A stretch of 64,000 nucleotides of DNA, taken from positions 1 to 64,000 of the forward strand of contig NZ_AUIH01000023.1 in NCBI RefSeq assembly GCF_000423605.1. Direction: 5' to 3'. Source of the DNA: Saccharospirillum impatiens DSM 12546. Its GTDB lineage: Bacteria > Pseudomonadota > Gammaproteobacteria > Pseudomonadales > Natronospirillaceae. Below are positions 24,435-33,623 of this stretch, piece after piece. How positions within the stretch are numbered: position 1 is the first letter of the stretch; each line of letters opens with the position of its first letter. The notes beneath the pieces were generated by a model that did no database searches, was not told the DNA's origin, and worked only from the letters and a program-made list of their open reading frames with translations. The position numbers and the translations under genes were made by a program.

Positions 24435-25339
24435 GCGCCACCTCCGGCGATCTCACCCGTGTTCGGGTCGCGCAGGGCGAGGTGAGCGCGGGTCTCGGCC
24501 GGCGTCATGACCCGGGCACCCAGGTTCTCAATCAGGCTGCCGGCTTTTTCCACCAGTTGACCATTGCTGGCCAGTACACCCTTTTCCAGATACAGGTTAT
24601 CTTCCAGTCCAACGCGGGCATGACCGCCGAGCAAGACCGCCTGGGCCACCATAGGCATCTGATGGCGGCCAATGCCAAACGCGGCCCAGTTGGCGGTGTC
24701 CGGCAGCTTGTTGCGCATGGTGAGCATGGTTTCAGTGTCGGCTTCGGCGCCCCAGGGGATGCCCAGGCAGAGCTGAAAGAGAGGGGCACCGTCGAGCAGC
24801 CCTTCGCTGAACAACTGGCGCGCAAACCGGACATGGCCGAGATCGAAACATTCCAGCTCCGGCTTGACGCCAGCGGCCTGTACCAGGCGGGCATGCTCGC
24901 GCAGCCAGTCGGCTGGGTTGACATAGACCATGTCCCCGAAATTCAGGCTGCCGCAGTCCAGCGTGCAGATCTCAGGCAGCAGGGCGCCAATCGGTTCATG
25001 GCGTTCCGCAGGCGTCTGTATATCGGTTCCGGGGCCTCCCCGGGTGGGGTCCGTGGCGTCAGGTATCCAGTCGCCGCCACCGCCGGCGGTCAGATTGATG
25101 ACGATGTCGGTATCCGCTTCGCGAATGCGCTCCACGACTTCCCGAAAATGATCGACCGAATGGCTGATGCCACCGGTAGCGGGGTCCCGTACATGAAGAT
25201 GGGCGATGCTGGCGCCAGCCCGAGCCGCCTCGATGGCCGAATCAGCAATCTGTTTGGGCGTGATAGGAACCTGGGGATTCTTGTCTGTAGTGTCGCCAGC
25301 GCCGGTGACGGCACAGGTTAGAATGACATTGCGATTCAT
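24431..25339 (-). CDS. cdhC: 3-keto-5-aminohexanoate-cleavage-type enzyme (dehydrocarnitine cleavage)
   Basis: A 302-residue BKACE-family (DUF849) TIM-barrel enzyme. It begins [19 protein letters not shown] and has [16 protein letters not shown] (zinc-binding HxH) near 40-55, a conserved Glu ([10 protein letters not shown]) and [11 protein letters not shown] near the end. Next to carnitine dehydrogenase it is expected to react 3-dehydrocarnitine with acetyl-CoA, giving acetoacetate and betainyl-CoA. ATG 25339 is the natural start; the 62-residue upstream extension to 25525 is not protein-like. It is the first gene of the carnitine operon. Confidence 0.85.
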   Translation of the reverse strand: MNRNVILTCAVTGAGDTTDKNPQVPITPKQIADSAIEAARAGASIAHLHVRDPATGGISHSVDHFREVVERIREADTDIVINLTAGGGGDWIPDATDPTRGGPGTDIQTPAERHEPIGALLPEICTLDCGSLNFGDMVYVNPADWLREHARLVQAAGVKPELECFDLGHVRFARQLFSEGLLDGAPLFQLCLGIPWGAEADTETMLTMRNKLPDTANWAAFGIGRHQMPMVAQAVLLGGHARVGLEDNLYLEKGVLASNGQLVEKAGSLIENLGARVMTPAETRAHLALRDPNTGEIAGGGA

Positions 25340-25676
25340 GATGGCCTCTGTAGAGCGTTCGAAATCAGCCGTCAGTCTGGCAGGTCGTTCTATCTTCCAG
25401 GCGGCCCCAGACGACAGCCAGTGTGCCCCACTCGCCAGACACCGACCTCCATCGACATCCGGCTCTGCTCGATTCCCGGGTCGGTCATCGGGCTGAGTGA
25501 CCTTAAGCCGCGCACTAACATGCACATCATTACTGCACGAGAATGTTCATTATGGGCCATGCAGGCGCCTATATGCTGATCAGGTGACGTGGCGAAGTGA
25601 GTTAAAAGGGCTTTGGGTTTGCAATTAGTGTCTGCCCCATTAGGGTAGAGCGTCTATTCTGAATACGAGAGTTACC
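25340..25676. other. Divergent promoter region of the carnitine operon
   Basis: 337 bp between the carnitine operon and the small gene on the other strand. No reading frame is convincing. The segment around 25515-25580 is richer in AT and is where a GlxA-type activator would be expected to bind, but I see no clear repeat to nominate as the site. Confidence 0.4.
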
Positions 25677-26021
25677 GTGGAATCAATCTTCGTTACTGCA
25701 TCAGACCATGAAGGTATGGTGTGTAAGGCTGTTAAATTACCGGTTTCCAGCGACTCGGATTACCGAAAGGTTGTCAGCCTATTGGGTGCAAAACACGCTC
25801 GAATTGTTGGTTTTATAGACGACAAGCATTGTATCTGGTCTGGAAACACCGACTTAGGCAACAGACGGCCAGTATTCGCTATTGGCAGTGAACAACTCAG
25901 CGTCAATGGCCCCCTGTTGGTTACCGGCTACGATCAGGAAGAAGACAGGGTGATGCCTGTCTCAATTACGGGGTCAGAGATTGAAGCCAAGGGCATAGAA
26001 TATAGCCATATGGTCGCGTAA
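25677..26021 (+). CDS. Hypothetical protein, 114 residues
   Basis: Begins with GTG. The protein is acidic and soluble, without signal peptide or membrane segments: alternating short strands, a central HARIVGFIDDKHCIWSG segment, and a later VNGPLLVTGYDQEED stretch followed by SITGSEIEAKGIEYS. The VNGPLLVTG pattern is reminiscent of DUF3846-type proteins but I cannot claim membership. The codon use looks coding. It is alone on the plus strand between the carnitine operon and the chemoreceptor, with no co-directional partner. Function unknown. Confidence 0.5.
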   Translation: MESIFVTASDHEGMVCKAVKLPVSSDSDYRKVVSLLGAKHARIVGFIDDKHCIWSGNTDLGNRRPVFAIGSEQLSVNGPLLVTGYDQEEDRVMPVSITGSEIEAKGIEYSHMVA

Positions 26022-26158
26022 TGCGCGGCTATGGGCGCTCTTGTCGGGAGGTTGGCCCACGTTGTGCCATTGATATGGTTGAACTCGATTCGCTTTTGTT
26101 TTCGTCAATTGGCCGGCAGCCCCTAGAGCGATGCGTGACAGCTTGAGAATGATATTGA

Positions 26159-27892
26159 TTAATTGTCGATTTTCGAAAGCAAAGTCGCCAGTTCTTCGAT
26201 TTTCTCAACCGTTACTTTAATCAGACTGTCTATCTCTGTGCTCGATTTTTTTGAGTTTGCTGCAAGGCTGCGCACTTCGTCAGCTACTACGGCAAACCCT
26301 CGACCTACATCGCCTGCGCGAGCAGCCTCTATGGCAGCATTGAGCGCAAGCAAGTTGGTTTGTTCTGAAATACCGTTGATCGCACTGACGATTTCGCTGA
26401 TCTGCTTGCTAGCGGCCAGGACACTGTCCATTGCCACTTTGGTTTGTCCAACAGCACGTTTACGCTCGGTTATGTCAATGCCCAGGAACAGGTACTGGGT
26501 AATCTCTTGCCGGACATTCTTTAAACAGCAAATGCTGGCATCGATGTTTAGCGATTTGCCGTTTTTCTCAATATTGACGACCTTCGAAATAAAGCCTTCA
26601 GACTCAATTTGGCTCTTTTCCTGAGTACTGAGGCCATTAAAAATTGAATGCGAAAATTCTTCTTCTGAAATGATCGAAGCCATTTTCGACGTTGCCAGAT
26701 CGTTACTTTTTAGGTGCTTTCCCTGGTTGTCCAAATCAACCAGTAGCAGCACTTCGTTGATGGCGCCAAGCTTCCGGTCGAAGTCCAAAGACATTTGTTT
26801 AACTGAAGTGATGTTTGCCTGAATGGATATGTACTTCTCCAGAGTCCCGTTGTCGTCGAATATCGGGTTAATGGAGAGAGATATCCAATAAGGGTCGCCG
26901 GTACGGCTGTAGTTCAGGATTTCATCGTAAAACGGCGTTTCCTTTTCAAGAGCCAGCCGTATACGTTTTACGGTATCCTGATCGGTTTCGGGGCCTTGTA
27001 GCAGGTGGCCGGGGTTTTTACCGGCCACGTCCTGGAGACTGTACCCGGTCAGGCGTTCGAACCCGGGGTTTACATAGTCAATGAGTCCACGCTCATTCGT
27101 TATGATCACTGAATTGTCTGTTTCGTTAGCAACCAGTGACAGGAGTTTGAATTTCTCGCGTTTCTCAACTTCAGGGGTGATGTCGGTGGCAAATTTGATG
27201 ATCTTTAGAACATTGCCTTTAGGATCTTTTATGGGGTTATAGGTTGCCTGTATCCATACTTCTGAACCGTCTTTTGCGATTCGCTTGTATTCACTGGATT
27301 GAAACTCTCCTGAACGGAGGTCTTTCCAGAACTGGGTGTAGTCATTGCTTTTGGCGTATTCCTGGTCGACAAATAGCCGGTGGTGCTCCCCCAGTAACTC
27401 GCTTTTCTCATACCCGAAGACAGACAGAAAATTCTCATTCACCTCGAGAATGTGTCCGTTAAGGTCGAATTCGATAACCGCCTGCGATCGAAGAATGGCC
27501 TGGACTTTTGACTCGTAGTCAGTTTCGCGCATCACCTGGGCGGTAATGTCCGTTGCGAACTTGATGATTCTGGTGACTTTGCCAAGTTTTACGATGGGCG
27601 TATATGAGGCTTGAAGCCAAACCTTATGGCCTTCTTTGGTAATGCGTTCAAATGTCGCTGTTTGTGCTACGCCAGAGCGCAGCGCTTTCCAGAATTCCTG
27701 GTATTTCCGGCTGTCGGCTTCATCCGGAGACACAAAAATACGGTGGTGCTTCCCGACGACCTCTTCAGACCGGTACCCCATGGTTTCCAGAAAACGATCG
27801 TTCGCCTTTAGAATGGTCCCATCGAGTCGGAATTCAATGGAAGCAAAGGTGTTGTCGATCGCTGTTAATACGTTGTTTTTAAAACCAAGCAT
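26159..27892 (-). CDS. Soluble multi-PAS methyl-accepting chemotaxis protein
   Basis: A 577-residue chemoreceptor without membrane helices. At least three PAS-PAC units are visible: about residues 10-120 ([11 protein letters not shown]), 130-240 ([11 protein letters not shown]) and 248-365 ([11 protein letters not shown]). A weaker fourth region occupies 370-490. The C-terminus carries the MCP hairpin tip: [20 protein letters not shown], then [20 protein letters not shown]. The signalling domain is only about 85 residues, with little helix before or after the tip, so the usual methylation helices are largely missing. A cytoplasmic redox or energy sensor (Aer-2/BdlA-like) is plausible. A 12-bp palindrome (CTGATATATCAG, 27938-27949) lies just upstream. 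Confidence 0.85.
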   Translation of the reverse strand: MLGFKNNVLTAIDNTFASIEFRLDGTILKANDRFLETMGYRSEEVVGKHHRIFVSPDEADSRKYQEFWKALRSGVAQTATFERITKEGHKVWLQASYTPIVKLGKVTRIIKFATDITAQVMRETDYESKVQAILRSQAVIEFDLNGHILEVNENFLSVFGYEKSELLGEHHRLFVDQEYAKSNDYTQFWKDLRSGEFQSSEYKRIAKDGSEVWIQATYNPIKDPKGNVLKIIKFATDITPEVEKREKFKLLSLVANETDNSVIITNERGLIDYVNPGFERLTGYSLQDVAGKNPGHLLQGPETDQDTVKRIRLALEKETPFYDEILNYSRTGDPYWISLSINPIFDDNGTLEKYISIQANITSVKQMSLDFDRKLGAINEVLLLVDLDNQGKHLKSNDLATSKMASIISEEEFSHSIFNGLSTQEKSQIESEGFISKVVNIEKNGKSLNIDASICCLKNVRQEITQYLFLGIDITERKRAVGQTKVAMDSVLAASKQISEIVSAINGISEQTNLLALNAAIEAARAGDVGRGFAVVADEVRSLAANSKKSSTEIDSLIKVTVEKIEELATLLSKIDN

Positions 27893-27957
27893 GTTGAAGA
27901 ATGTCCCATTGGAAACTCCGGTCTCAAGGTTGGTTATCTGATATATCAGTCAAAACT

Positions 27958-28749
27958 TTAGCTCTGATTGTCTGTACGCGTATTGCCTTGATCGAAAACC
28001 TCGCCTTTACGCCACAAGCGCCATTCATTGGGTTCATAGCGTTCCCACTGCTCTTCCACCGTGAGCGGTTCGGTCACGATAACGCTGACGACATCGGAGG
28101 GGGTGGTGACGGTGCCAAAGTCGACGGTGACGTCGGCATCCTGCAGGCGGGCGGGGCCAAAAGGCGAGCGCCGGGTAATGGCTGCCATTTTGGTGGTGCA
28201 ATAGGTGAACAACCAATCGCCGTTGCTGAGCAACAGGTTGAAAACGCCGAGTTTTGCATAGGTATCGCTGTGCTTTACCAGAAACCGGGTCAACGTTGTC
28301 AGGTCAACATCGCGGTGCAATTCGGTACGAATGGCGTTCAACAGGTCGCAGAACAGAGCTTCGCTGTCAGTCGTTCCAACGGGTTCGTAGAAGCCCGGGC
28401 GGGGTTCAAAGCCATTCAGTTGGCCATTGTGCGCGAACGTCCAGTAGCGCCCCCAGAGTTCACGTTGGAAGGGGTGCGTATTGGCCAGGCAGACTTCACC
28501 GACGTTGGCCTGGCGAATATGACACAGCGCAATTTCGCTTTTGATCGGGTGGTTTTGCACCATGCGGGCAATGTCTGACTGGGCGCTGGCCCGGCTCTCG
28601 TGAAACGCCCGGACGCCAAGGCCTTCATAGAAGACAACGCCCCAGCCGTCTTTGTGGGGGCCGGTGCCGCCACCGCGATGCGTCAGGCCGGTGAAACTGA
28701 AACAGAGGTCGGTGGGGACATTGGCACTCATGCCCAGCAGTTCACACAT
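27958..28749 (-). CDS. Class II glutamine amidotransferase (YafJ-like)
   Basis: A 263-residue Ntn-type amidotransferase domain. The nucleophile Cys2 follows the start (MCELLGMSANVP). HRGGGTGPHKDGWGVVFY near 29-46, CHIRQANVG near 96-104, the FAHNGQL motif and GTTDSEA near 147-153 are the YafJ/class II signature. There is no synthase domain, so the protein transfers or hydrolyses glutamine amide for an unknown acceptor. It is followed by the chemoreceptor gene on the same strand after 65 bp. Confidence 0.88.
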   Translation of the reverse strand: MCELLGMSANVPTDLCFSFTGLTHRGGGTGPHKDGWGVVFYEGLGVRAFHESRASAQSDIARMVQNHPIKSEIALCHIRQANVGEVCLANTHPFQRELWGRYWTFAHNGQLNGFEPRPGFYEPVGTTDSEALFCDLLNAIRTELHRDVDLTTLTRFLVKHSDTYAKLGVFNLLLSNGDWLFTYCTTKMAAITRRSPFGPARLQDADVTVDFGTVTTPSDVVSVIVTEPLTVEEQWERYEPNEWRLWRKGEVFDQGNTRTDNQS

Positions 28750-28819
28750 TGAGGAAGCCTTCTTGCCGGTTGAAAAGGTCCCGAAAGTGTATCAGTTAGG
28801 CGGCATCTGGTCTTTCAAT

Positions 28820-28854
28820 CGCGAGCAGGGCTTATTGTTCATGCACTGCTCGCG
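28820..28854. repeat. Perfect inverted repeat between the decarboxylase and amidotransferase genes
   Basis: CGCGAGCAG (28820-28828) and CTGCTCGCG (28846-28854) are exact complements around a 17-nt loop, ten bases beyond the stop of the TPP enzyme gene. There is no T-tract on the minus strand, so a classical intrinsic terminator is not supported. It may stabilise the 3' end of the long operon mRNA. Confidence 0.4.
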
Positions 28855-28863
28855 TTTCCACCC

Positions 28864-30498
28864 TCAGTACAATGTCTTCTGCGGTGGCCCGGAGAACTTC
28901 AACTCTCCGACGCTGTGCATATCGACTTCAACGATAGCCGGTCCCGGGTTGTTCACCGCCTCCGCCATGATGCCCGAGAATTCGTCGGCGTGGCTCGCTT
29001 TCCAATAAGGCAACTGCATGGCCTCGGCAATCTTTCCGAAATCGGGCGTGTGCAGTTCGTTAAAATACTGGCGTCCTTCAAAGTATTTGGTCTGAATGCC
29101 TCGCATAACGCCATAACCGCCATCGTTCATGATCAGCAACACCATGTCGGCCTGTTCCTGAGCAAGCGTCGCGATTTCGCCCAGCCCAAGCGCGAGACCG
29201 CCATCGCCGACGAGCGTCACCACTTTTCGATCAGGCTGTGCAATGGCGCAACCAATGCCCATAGCCAGGCCCATACCAATGGCTCCGGCTAGCGAGTGAA
29301 TGTTACCCAGAGGCCGTTCGGCAGGCAGCAAACGTGCGCCCCAGGTACTGCCGGAGACAGTAATGTCGCGCACAAACAGGCCGTCGGCAGGCAGCGCTTT
29401 ATGCACCGCGTCACTCAGGCTCGCGTAAGCGCCTACCTGAATCCGCAGTGCCTCTTCGGCGCTTTGTACGGCGCTGCCGATGTCGGCATCAAAGGTGCTG
29501 TCGGCTTTCCAGTTGCCTTCAAGTGCATCGGCCAGGCGGGTCAGGGCATTGTCGCAGTCGCCACAAAAGAAACCGTCAATGGCGTAGTTGCGTTGGTTGG
29601 CACCGGGGTTAATGTCGATTTGCAGCAGTGGGCGAGGCAAATCCATTGAGTAGGTCAGGGTCTCGTTGCTGCGCAGCCGTGAACCGGCGACCAGCATCAG
29701 GTCGCAATGACCCAGCAAGGCCTGAACCGATTCGGCATTGTGAAATGCCCGCAGACTGCGTGGGTGACTGTCGGGCAGAATGCCCCGGCCGTGTGTGCTC
29801 GACAGCACTGCGACGCCAAGATCGGCCAGGCGGCGAATGGCGGCGCCTGAATTCAGCGCACCACCGCCGACCCACAGCACAGGGCGGCGAGCGGACTTTA
29901 TTGCCGTGACCAGTTCGGTGAGCTGCTTGTCAGCCAGGCTGGGCAATGGCATCGCTGATATGGGTGCCGTCTCTTGCCACTTTATTTTGGCCGCTTGAAT
30001 GTCGATGGGTATTTCAATGCTAACCGGGCCACAGGGGGCCGTGGTTGCTTCCTGTATGGCTTTGTGGAGCAGGGGCACGGCTTGCTCGGGCGTGCAGACG
30101 CGATAAGCCTGCTTGGAGCTGGCGCGTAAAAAGCCCATCTGGTCGCGAGCTTCATGAATAAAGCCGGCATCCCGATCCAGATAGGCTTTCTCGACCTGGC
30201 CGGTGATGTGGATCATTGGCGTGCTGGCATTCATGGCTTCCAGCAACGCACCCACGGCGTTACCGGCACCAGCACCGGTGCTGGTCAGGGCGACACCCAG
30301 GGAACCCACCCGGGTGTGGGCATCGGCCATGGTGACTGCGCCTGCTTCACCGCGAGCTGGAACGAACCGAATGCGGTCACGGCGGCCCAGCGCGTCGGCG
30401 ATGGGCAGGTTGTGAATGGAAATGACGCCGTAAACGGCTGAAACCGAGTAGGCTTCAAGGGTCCGGGCGATGGCTTCACCCACTGTAATTGTGCTCAT
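28864..30498 (-). CDS. TPP-dependent 2-oxo-acid decarboxylase (acetolactate-synthase-like)
   Basis: A 544-residue ThDP enzyme in the usual three-domain order. The N-terminal PYR domain has the catalytic Glu in PARGEAGAVTMADA (residues about 47-60), followed by the central domain (VLWVGGGALNSGAAIRR) and the PP domain with GDGGLALGLGEIATLAQ and ND in LLIMNDGGYGVM. ATG 30498 is chosen; the 84-residue upstream extension is not protein-like and overlaps the ALDH gene. It is the last gene of the seven-gene unit 28864-35983, 29 bp after the ALDH. It probably decarboxylates a pathway 2-oxo acid to an aldehyde that the ALDH oxidises; the substrate is unknown. Confidence 0.82.
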   Translation of the reverse strand: MSTITVGEAIARTLEAYSVSAVYGVISIHNLPIADALGRRDRIRFVPARGEAGAVTMADAHTRVGSLGVALTSTGAGAGNAVGALLEAMNASTPMIHITGQVEKAYLDRDAGFIHEARDQMGFLRASSKQAYRVCTPEQAVPLLHKAIQEATTAPCGPVSIEIPIDIQAAKIKWQETAPISAMPLPSLADKQLTELVTAIKSARRPVLWVGGGALNSGAAIRRLADLGVAVLSSTHGRGILPDSHPRSLRAFHNAESVQALLGHCDLMLVAGSRLRSNETLTYSMDLPRPLLQIDINPGANQRNYAIDGFFCGDCDNALTRLADALEGNWKADSTFDADIGSAVQSAEEALRIQVGAYASLSDAVHKALPADGLFVRDITVSGSTWGARLLPAERPLGNIHSLAGAIGMGLAMGIGCAIAQPDRKVVTLVGDGGLALGLGEIATLAQEQADMVLLIMNDGGYGVMRGIQTKYFEGRQYFNELHTPDFGKIAEAMQLPYWKASHADEFSGIMAEAVNNPGPAIVEVDMHSVGELKFSGPPQKTLY

Positions 30499-30527
30499 TG
30501 CGATGTCCTCTGAAACAGGGGGTGTTG

Positions 30528-31994
30528 TTATTGGCTCCAGCCCATGGGTGTTGAATCCAGCCCAAGGTAGATGCTTTTTTGTTGCATATAGGCCTGTATG
30601 CCCTGTCTGCCTTTTTCGCGACCAAGACCGCTTTCCTTGTACCCGCCGAAGGGTGTGGAAATGGCAAACTTTTTGTAGGTATTGATCCAGATGGTGCCGG
30701 CTTCCAACTGCCTGGCGAGCGTCAGTGCCTGGCGGTAGTCCTGCGTCCAAATGCCAGCGGCCAGTCCGTAGACGCTGTCGTTGGCCTGGCGAATCAGATC
30801 GGCTTCATCGCTGTATTTCAGCGCGACCAGGACGGGGCCGAAGATTTCTTCACGACACACCTGGCTGCTGGCGGGCAGGCCTTCAATGATGGTGGGCAAA
30901 TAGTAGCTACCGGCAGCCAGGGCCGGTTCGTCGGGTGCCCGGCCACCGATCAGCACGGTACCGCCTTCTGCTTTTGCCTGATCGACATAGGCAGCGACAC
31001 TGTCGCGGTGGGCTGCATTGATCAGCGGACCGATGTGAATGCCGTCGGCTTCGGGGTGGCCTACACGCAGACCTGAGGTGACTTTCACCAGGCGAGCCAT
31101 GACTGCGTCGTAGTGTTTCTCGTGTATGAACAGGCGCGAACCGGCAATGCAGGCCTGGCCGCCCGAGCTGAAAATTCCGTAGGCGATGCCGCGAACCGCA
31201 TGCTCGATATCCGCACTTTCACACACAATGGTCGGCGACTTGCCGCCGAGTTCAAGCGAGGTGCCGATCAGTTTATCGGCCGCTACATGGGCCAGATGGC
31301 GGCCTGTTGATGTACCCCCGGTAAAGGAGATTTTGCGAACCTTCGGATGCCGCACCAGTGCCTCGCCGATCACACTGCCGCGACCGGGCAGCACACTGAG
31401 CAAGCCTTTGGGCAAGCCGGCTTGCTCAAACAGTTCGGCCAGTTTCAGTGCCATGAGCGGAGTGGCTTCAGCGGGTTTGAGCACAACGGCGTTGCCGCCA
31501 GCCAGGGCCGGAGCGACCTTTTGCATGTCGCTGGCGATGGGGGAATTCCATGGTGTAATCGCTGCGATGACGCCCAGGGGTTCGTACTCACTGAACGTCA
31601 TGAACTCGGCGCTGCGCCGGGTCGGTAACTCCCCTTCCAGCGTCTCGCAGGCTGCCGCCATGTATCGGGCTGTGCCGGCGGCACTGGCGACCAGTGCGCG
31701 GGTTTCTGCAAGTGGTTTGCCGTTGTCGCGGGTTTGCAGGCGGGCGAGGTCGTCCAACTGCGCCATGATCAGGTCACTGACCCGATACAGAACCTCGGCT
31801 CGCTGGTGAGGCAGTCGAGCGGCCCATTGCGGATCGCGCCAGGCCGCATCGGCGGCAGCGACGGCCTCTTCAACGTCTTCCAGGCTGGCGGCCCGTACTT
31901 CGGCATTGATCGAATCGTCGGCCGGGAACCGGGATACGATGATGTCGCCGCGGCCTTCGCGCCAGTGGCCACCAATGAATATCGGGTGTGACAT
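30528..31994 (-). CDS. NAD(P)-dependent aldehyde dehydrogenase
   Basis: A 488-residue ALDH-superfamily enzyme with PWNSPIAS (oxyanion Asn), FTGGTSTGRHL cofactor loop, LELGGKSP (general-base Glu) and SSGGQACIAGSR (catalytic Cys), then EEIFGPVLVAL near 385. The layout is of the betaine/phenylacetaldehyde/muconic-semialdehyde type. It lies between the aspartate-dehydrogenase-like and the TPP-enzyme genes, so it probably handles the aldehyde made by decarboxylation or a semialdehyde from ring cleavage. The exact substrate is not readable. Confidence 0.88.
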   Translation of the reverse strand: MSHPIFIGGHWREGRGDIIVSRFPADDSINAEVRAASLEDVEEAVAAADAAWRDPQWAARLPHQRAEVLYRVSDLIMAQLDDLARLQTRDNGKPLAETRALVASAAGTARYMAAACETLEGELPTRRSAEFMTFSEYEPLGVIAAITPWNSPIASDMQKVAPALAGGNAVVLKPAEATPLMALKLAELFEQAGLPKGLLSVLPGRGSVIGEALVRHPKVRKISFTGGTSTGRHLAHVAADKLIGTSLELGGKSPTIVCESADIEHAVRGIAYGIFSSGGQACIAGSRLFIHEKHYDAVMARLVKVTSGLRVGHPEADGIHIGPLINAAHRDSVAAYVDQAKAEGGTVLIGGRAPDEPALAAGSYYLPTIIEGLPASSQVCREEIFGPVLVALKYSDEADLIRQANDSVYGLAAGIWTQDYRQALTLARQLEAGTIWINTYKKFAISTPFGGYKESGLGREKGRQGIQAYMQQKSIYLGLDSTPMGWSQ

Positions 31995-32024
31995 GTCGGT
32001 TCTCCGTCAGGTTAGGTTGAGGGC

Positions 32025-32816
32025 TTAAAGCACCACCGGGTCGAGTAACTGGCGGCAGGCCCGCACGACTGACAAGGCTGCCAGCATGGAGGTTTTCGGG
32101 TTGCTTGCCAGCGGGTTGCCATGCATCTCGACGTGAAATTCGCCGAACTCACCCACCGCATGAATGCGGTGCGTGTTGCATTGTGTATTGGGGTCGACCA
32201 TCAGCCGCACGCGGGTGGCATCCATACCCAGGCCACAGAGCGCGATGGTCGCCGCCACATTGGCATTGGCCGGAAACTGGCGCGCCGCTTCACCGGCACT
32301 GCCTTCGAAGAATGCGGTGGCTTCGGTGACGGAATCCAGGTCGATCAACGCTTCGGCCGGTGACCCTTTCCAGCTTTTGGGTGCTTTGCGGGCTTCGTAG
32401 GTGACGGCGGTCAAACCGCCTTCACGGGCCGATGCCAGGCCATCCATGCCGGCAACCGCGCCCGATAGAATTTGCATTTTGCCGCCGCCGTCGACCGCTG
32501 CCTGGCGCAGGCGCTCATACAACCCAGAGTCGGACAGCGCACCAATGGACATCACGGCCAGCGTCCAGCCGCGGTTAAGAACCGCTTCACCGTGAGCTGC
32601 CAGACCCGGATGCCCGGCGCATTCAACCACCAGTGAGGGCGTATCGTCGCATTGCTCGATGCGGCTGATGATGATCGTATCGGGTAATTCGGCTCTGGCT
32701 CGCTGAATGTCCGCTTCGGGCAGCACCAGCCATCCCAGCGACAAGCCTTCAGGCAGCAGGCGGTGAACCTCTCTGCCCATGGCGCCATAGCCGATCATCA
32801 TGATGCGTTGAGTCAT
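32025..32816 (-). CDS. Aspartate-dehydrogenase-like (NadX family) oxidoreductase
   Basis: A 263-residue protein of the L-aspartate dehydrogenase family. The Rossmann motif IGYGAMGREV is at 8-17, VVECAGHPGL near 63-72, GAVAGMDGLASAREGGL near 118-134, FPANANVAATIALCGLG near 180-196 and the catalytic His in NTHRIHAVG near 214-222. Aspartate dehydrogenases interconvert aspartate and oxaloacetate/iminoaspartate. In a ring-cleavage cluster it may instead reduce or oxidise an imine or amino acid released from a nitrogen-containing substrate. It sits 30 bp before the ALDH and 12 bp after the SDR. Confidence 0.8.
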   Translation of the reverse strand: MTQRIMMIGYGAMGREVHRLLPEGLSLGWLVLPEADIQRARAELPDTIIISRIEQCDDTPSLVVECAGHPGLAAHGEAVLNRGWTLAVMSIGALSDSGLYERLRQAAVDGGGKMQILSGAVAGMDGLASAREGGLTAVTYEARKAPKSWKGSPAEALIDLDSVTEATAFFEGSAGEAARQFPANANVAATIALCGLGMDATRVRLMVDPNTQCNTHRIHAVGEFGEFHVEMHGNPLASNPKTSMLAALSVVRACRQLLDPVVL

Positions 32817-32828
32817 GGTGCGGGTCTC

Positions 32829-33623
32829 CTAAATGTGTCGGTTGAACCCGCCGGATACATCCAGCGCGCTGCCTGTGGTGAACGAAGCCATGGGGGATGC
32901 CAGAAACACCAGCGCCCGGGCCGGCTCTTCAGGTTTGCCCAGCCGCTTCATGGGTACACCCCGTTTCTCGGCAATGCCGCCGGTCCATTGTTCCCAGCTC
33001 AGGCTGGTGTCGCTGCGTTGTTCAAACCGGCGGCGCCACTGGCCGGATTCGACCACGCCCAGCAAAATTGAATTGACCCGTATGCCTTCCGAGACCAGTT
33101 GGTCGGCGAGCGAGTGGGTCATGTTCAGCAGGGCTGCCCGAGCCGCCGAAGTGGCGATCATGTGCGGCTCTGGTTGTACCGCGAGCAGGGAGTTCACACA
33201 GGTCAGCGAACCGATGTCAGAGTCGGCCAGTTGGCGGCGAAACGCATTCAGCGGGTTGATCACCCCAAAGAGTTTTAGGTTGGCTTCTGATAGCCAGGCT
33301 TCGCTCGGGGTATCGTCGTAATGGGCCACAAACCCCTGGCCAGCATTGGCGATCAGCATGTCGGCAGGGCCGAGTGTTGAAGCCACTTCCTGTGCAAACT
33401 GCTGGCAGGATTCAGCATCCAGAACGTCGCAGCGCACAGCGATGGCGTCTGCTTTCGGGAAGGCCTGTTTCAGTTGATCCAGGGCGGCAGTCAGACGTTC
33501 TTCATCGCGCCCGCAAAAGGCAACTTTGGCGCCCTGGGTTAGCAGCAAACGGACCGTCTCCAGTCCGATACCGGACGAGCCGCCGGTTACCACAGCGACG
33601 CGTTGTTCAATCATAAAGCTCAT
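32829..33623 (-). CDS. SDR-family oxidoreductase with non-canonical active site
   Basis: A 264-residue classical-length short-chain dehydrogenase. The cofactor motif TGGSSGIG is at residues 14-21, NAG is present (ANAGQGF), and the catalytic serine falls in CVNSLLAV. The usual YxxxK active site is replaced: the aligned segment reads ATSAARAALLNM, with Thr where the Tyr should be and Arg for Lys. The protein may therefore use a different proton relay, or bind rather than reduce. It overlaps the alpha/beta hydrolase by four bases and precedes the aspartate-dehydrogenase-like gene by 12, so it belongs to the same operon. Confidence 0.8.
   Translation of the reverse strand: MSFMIEQRVAVVTGGSSGIGLETVRLLLTQGAKVAFCGRDEERLTAALDQLKQAFPKADAIAVRCDVLDAESCQQFAQEVASTLGPADMLIANAGQGFVAHYDDTPSEAWLSEANLKLFGVINPLNAFRRQLADSDIGSLTCVNSLLAVQPEPHMIATSAARAALLNMTHSLADQLVSEGIRVNSILLGVVESGQWRRRFEQRSDTSLSWEQWTGGIAEKRGVPMKRLGKPEEPARALVFLASPMASFTTGSALDVSGGFNRHI

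Noticed and set aside
27938-27949. 12-bp palindrome CTGATATATCAG upstream of the chemoreceptor
   Set aside because: Short and AT-rich, with a single copy and no nearby regulator gene; noted only in the gene entry.
30499-30750. Longer start for the TPP enzyme
   Set aside because: It overlaps the ALDH gene in another frame and shows no family similarity before the ITVGEAIA segment.
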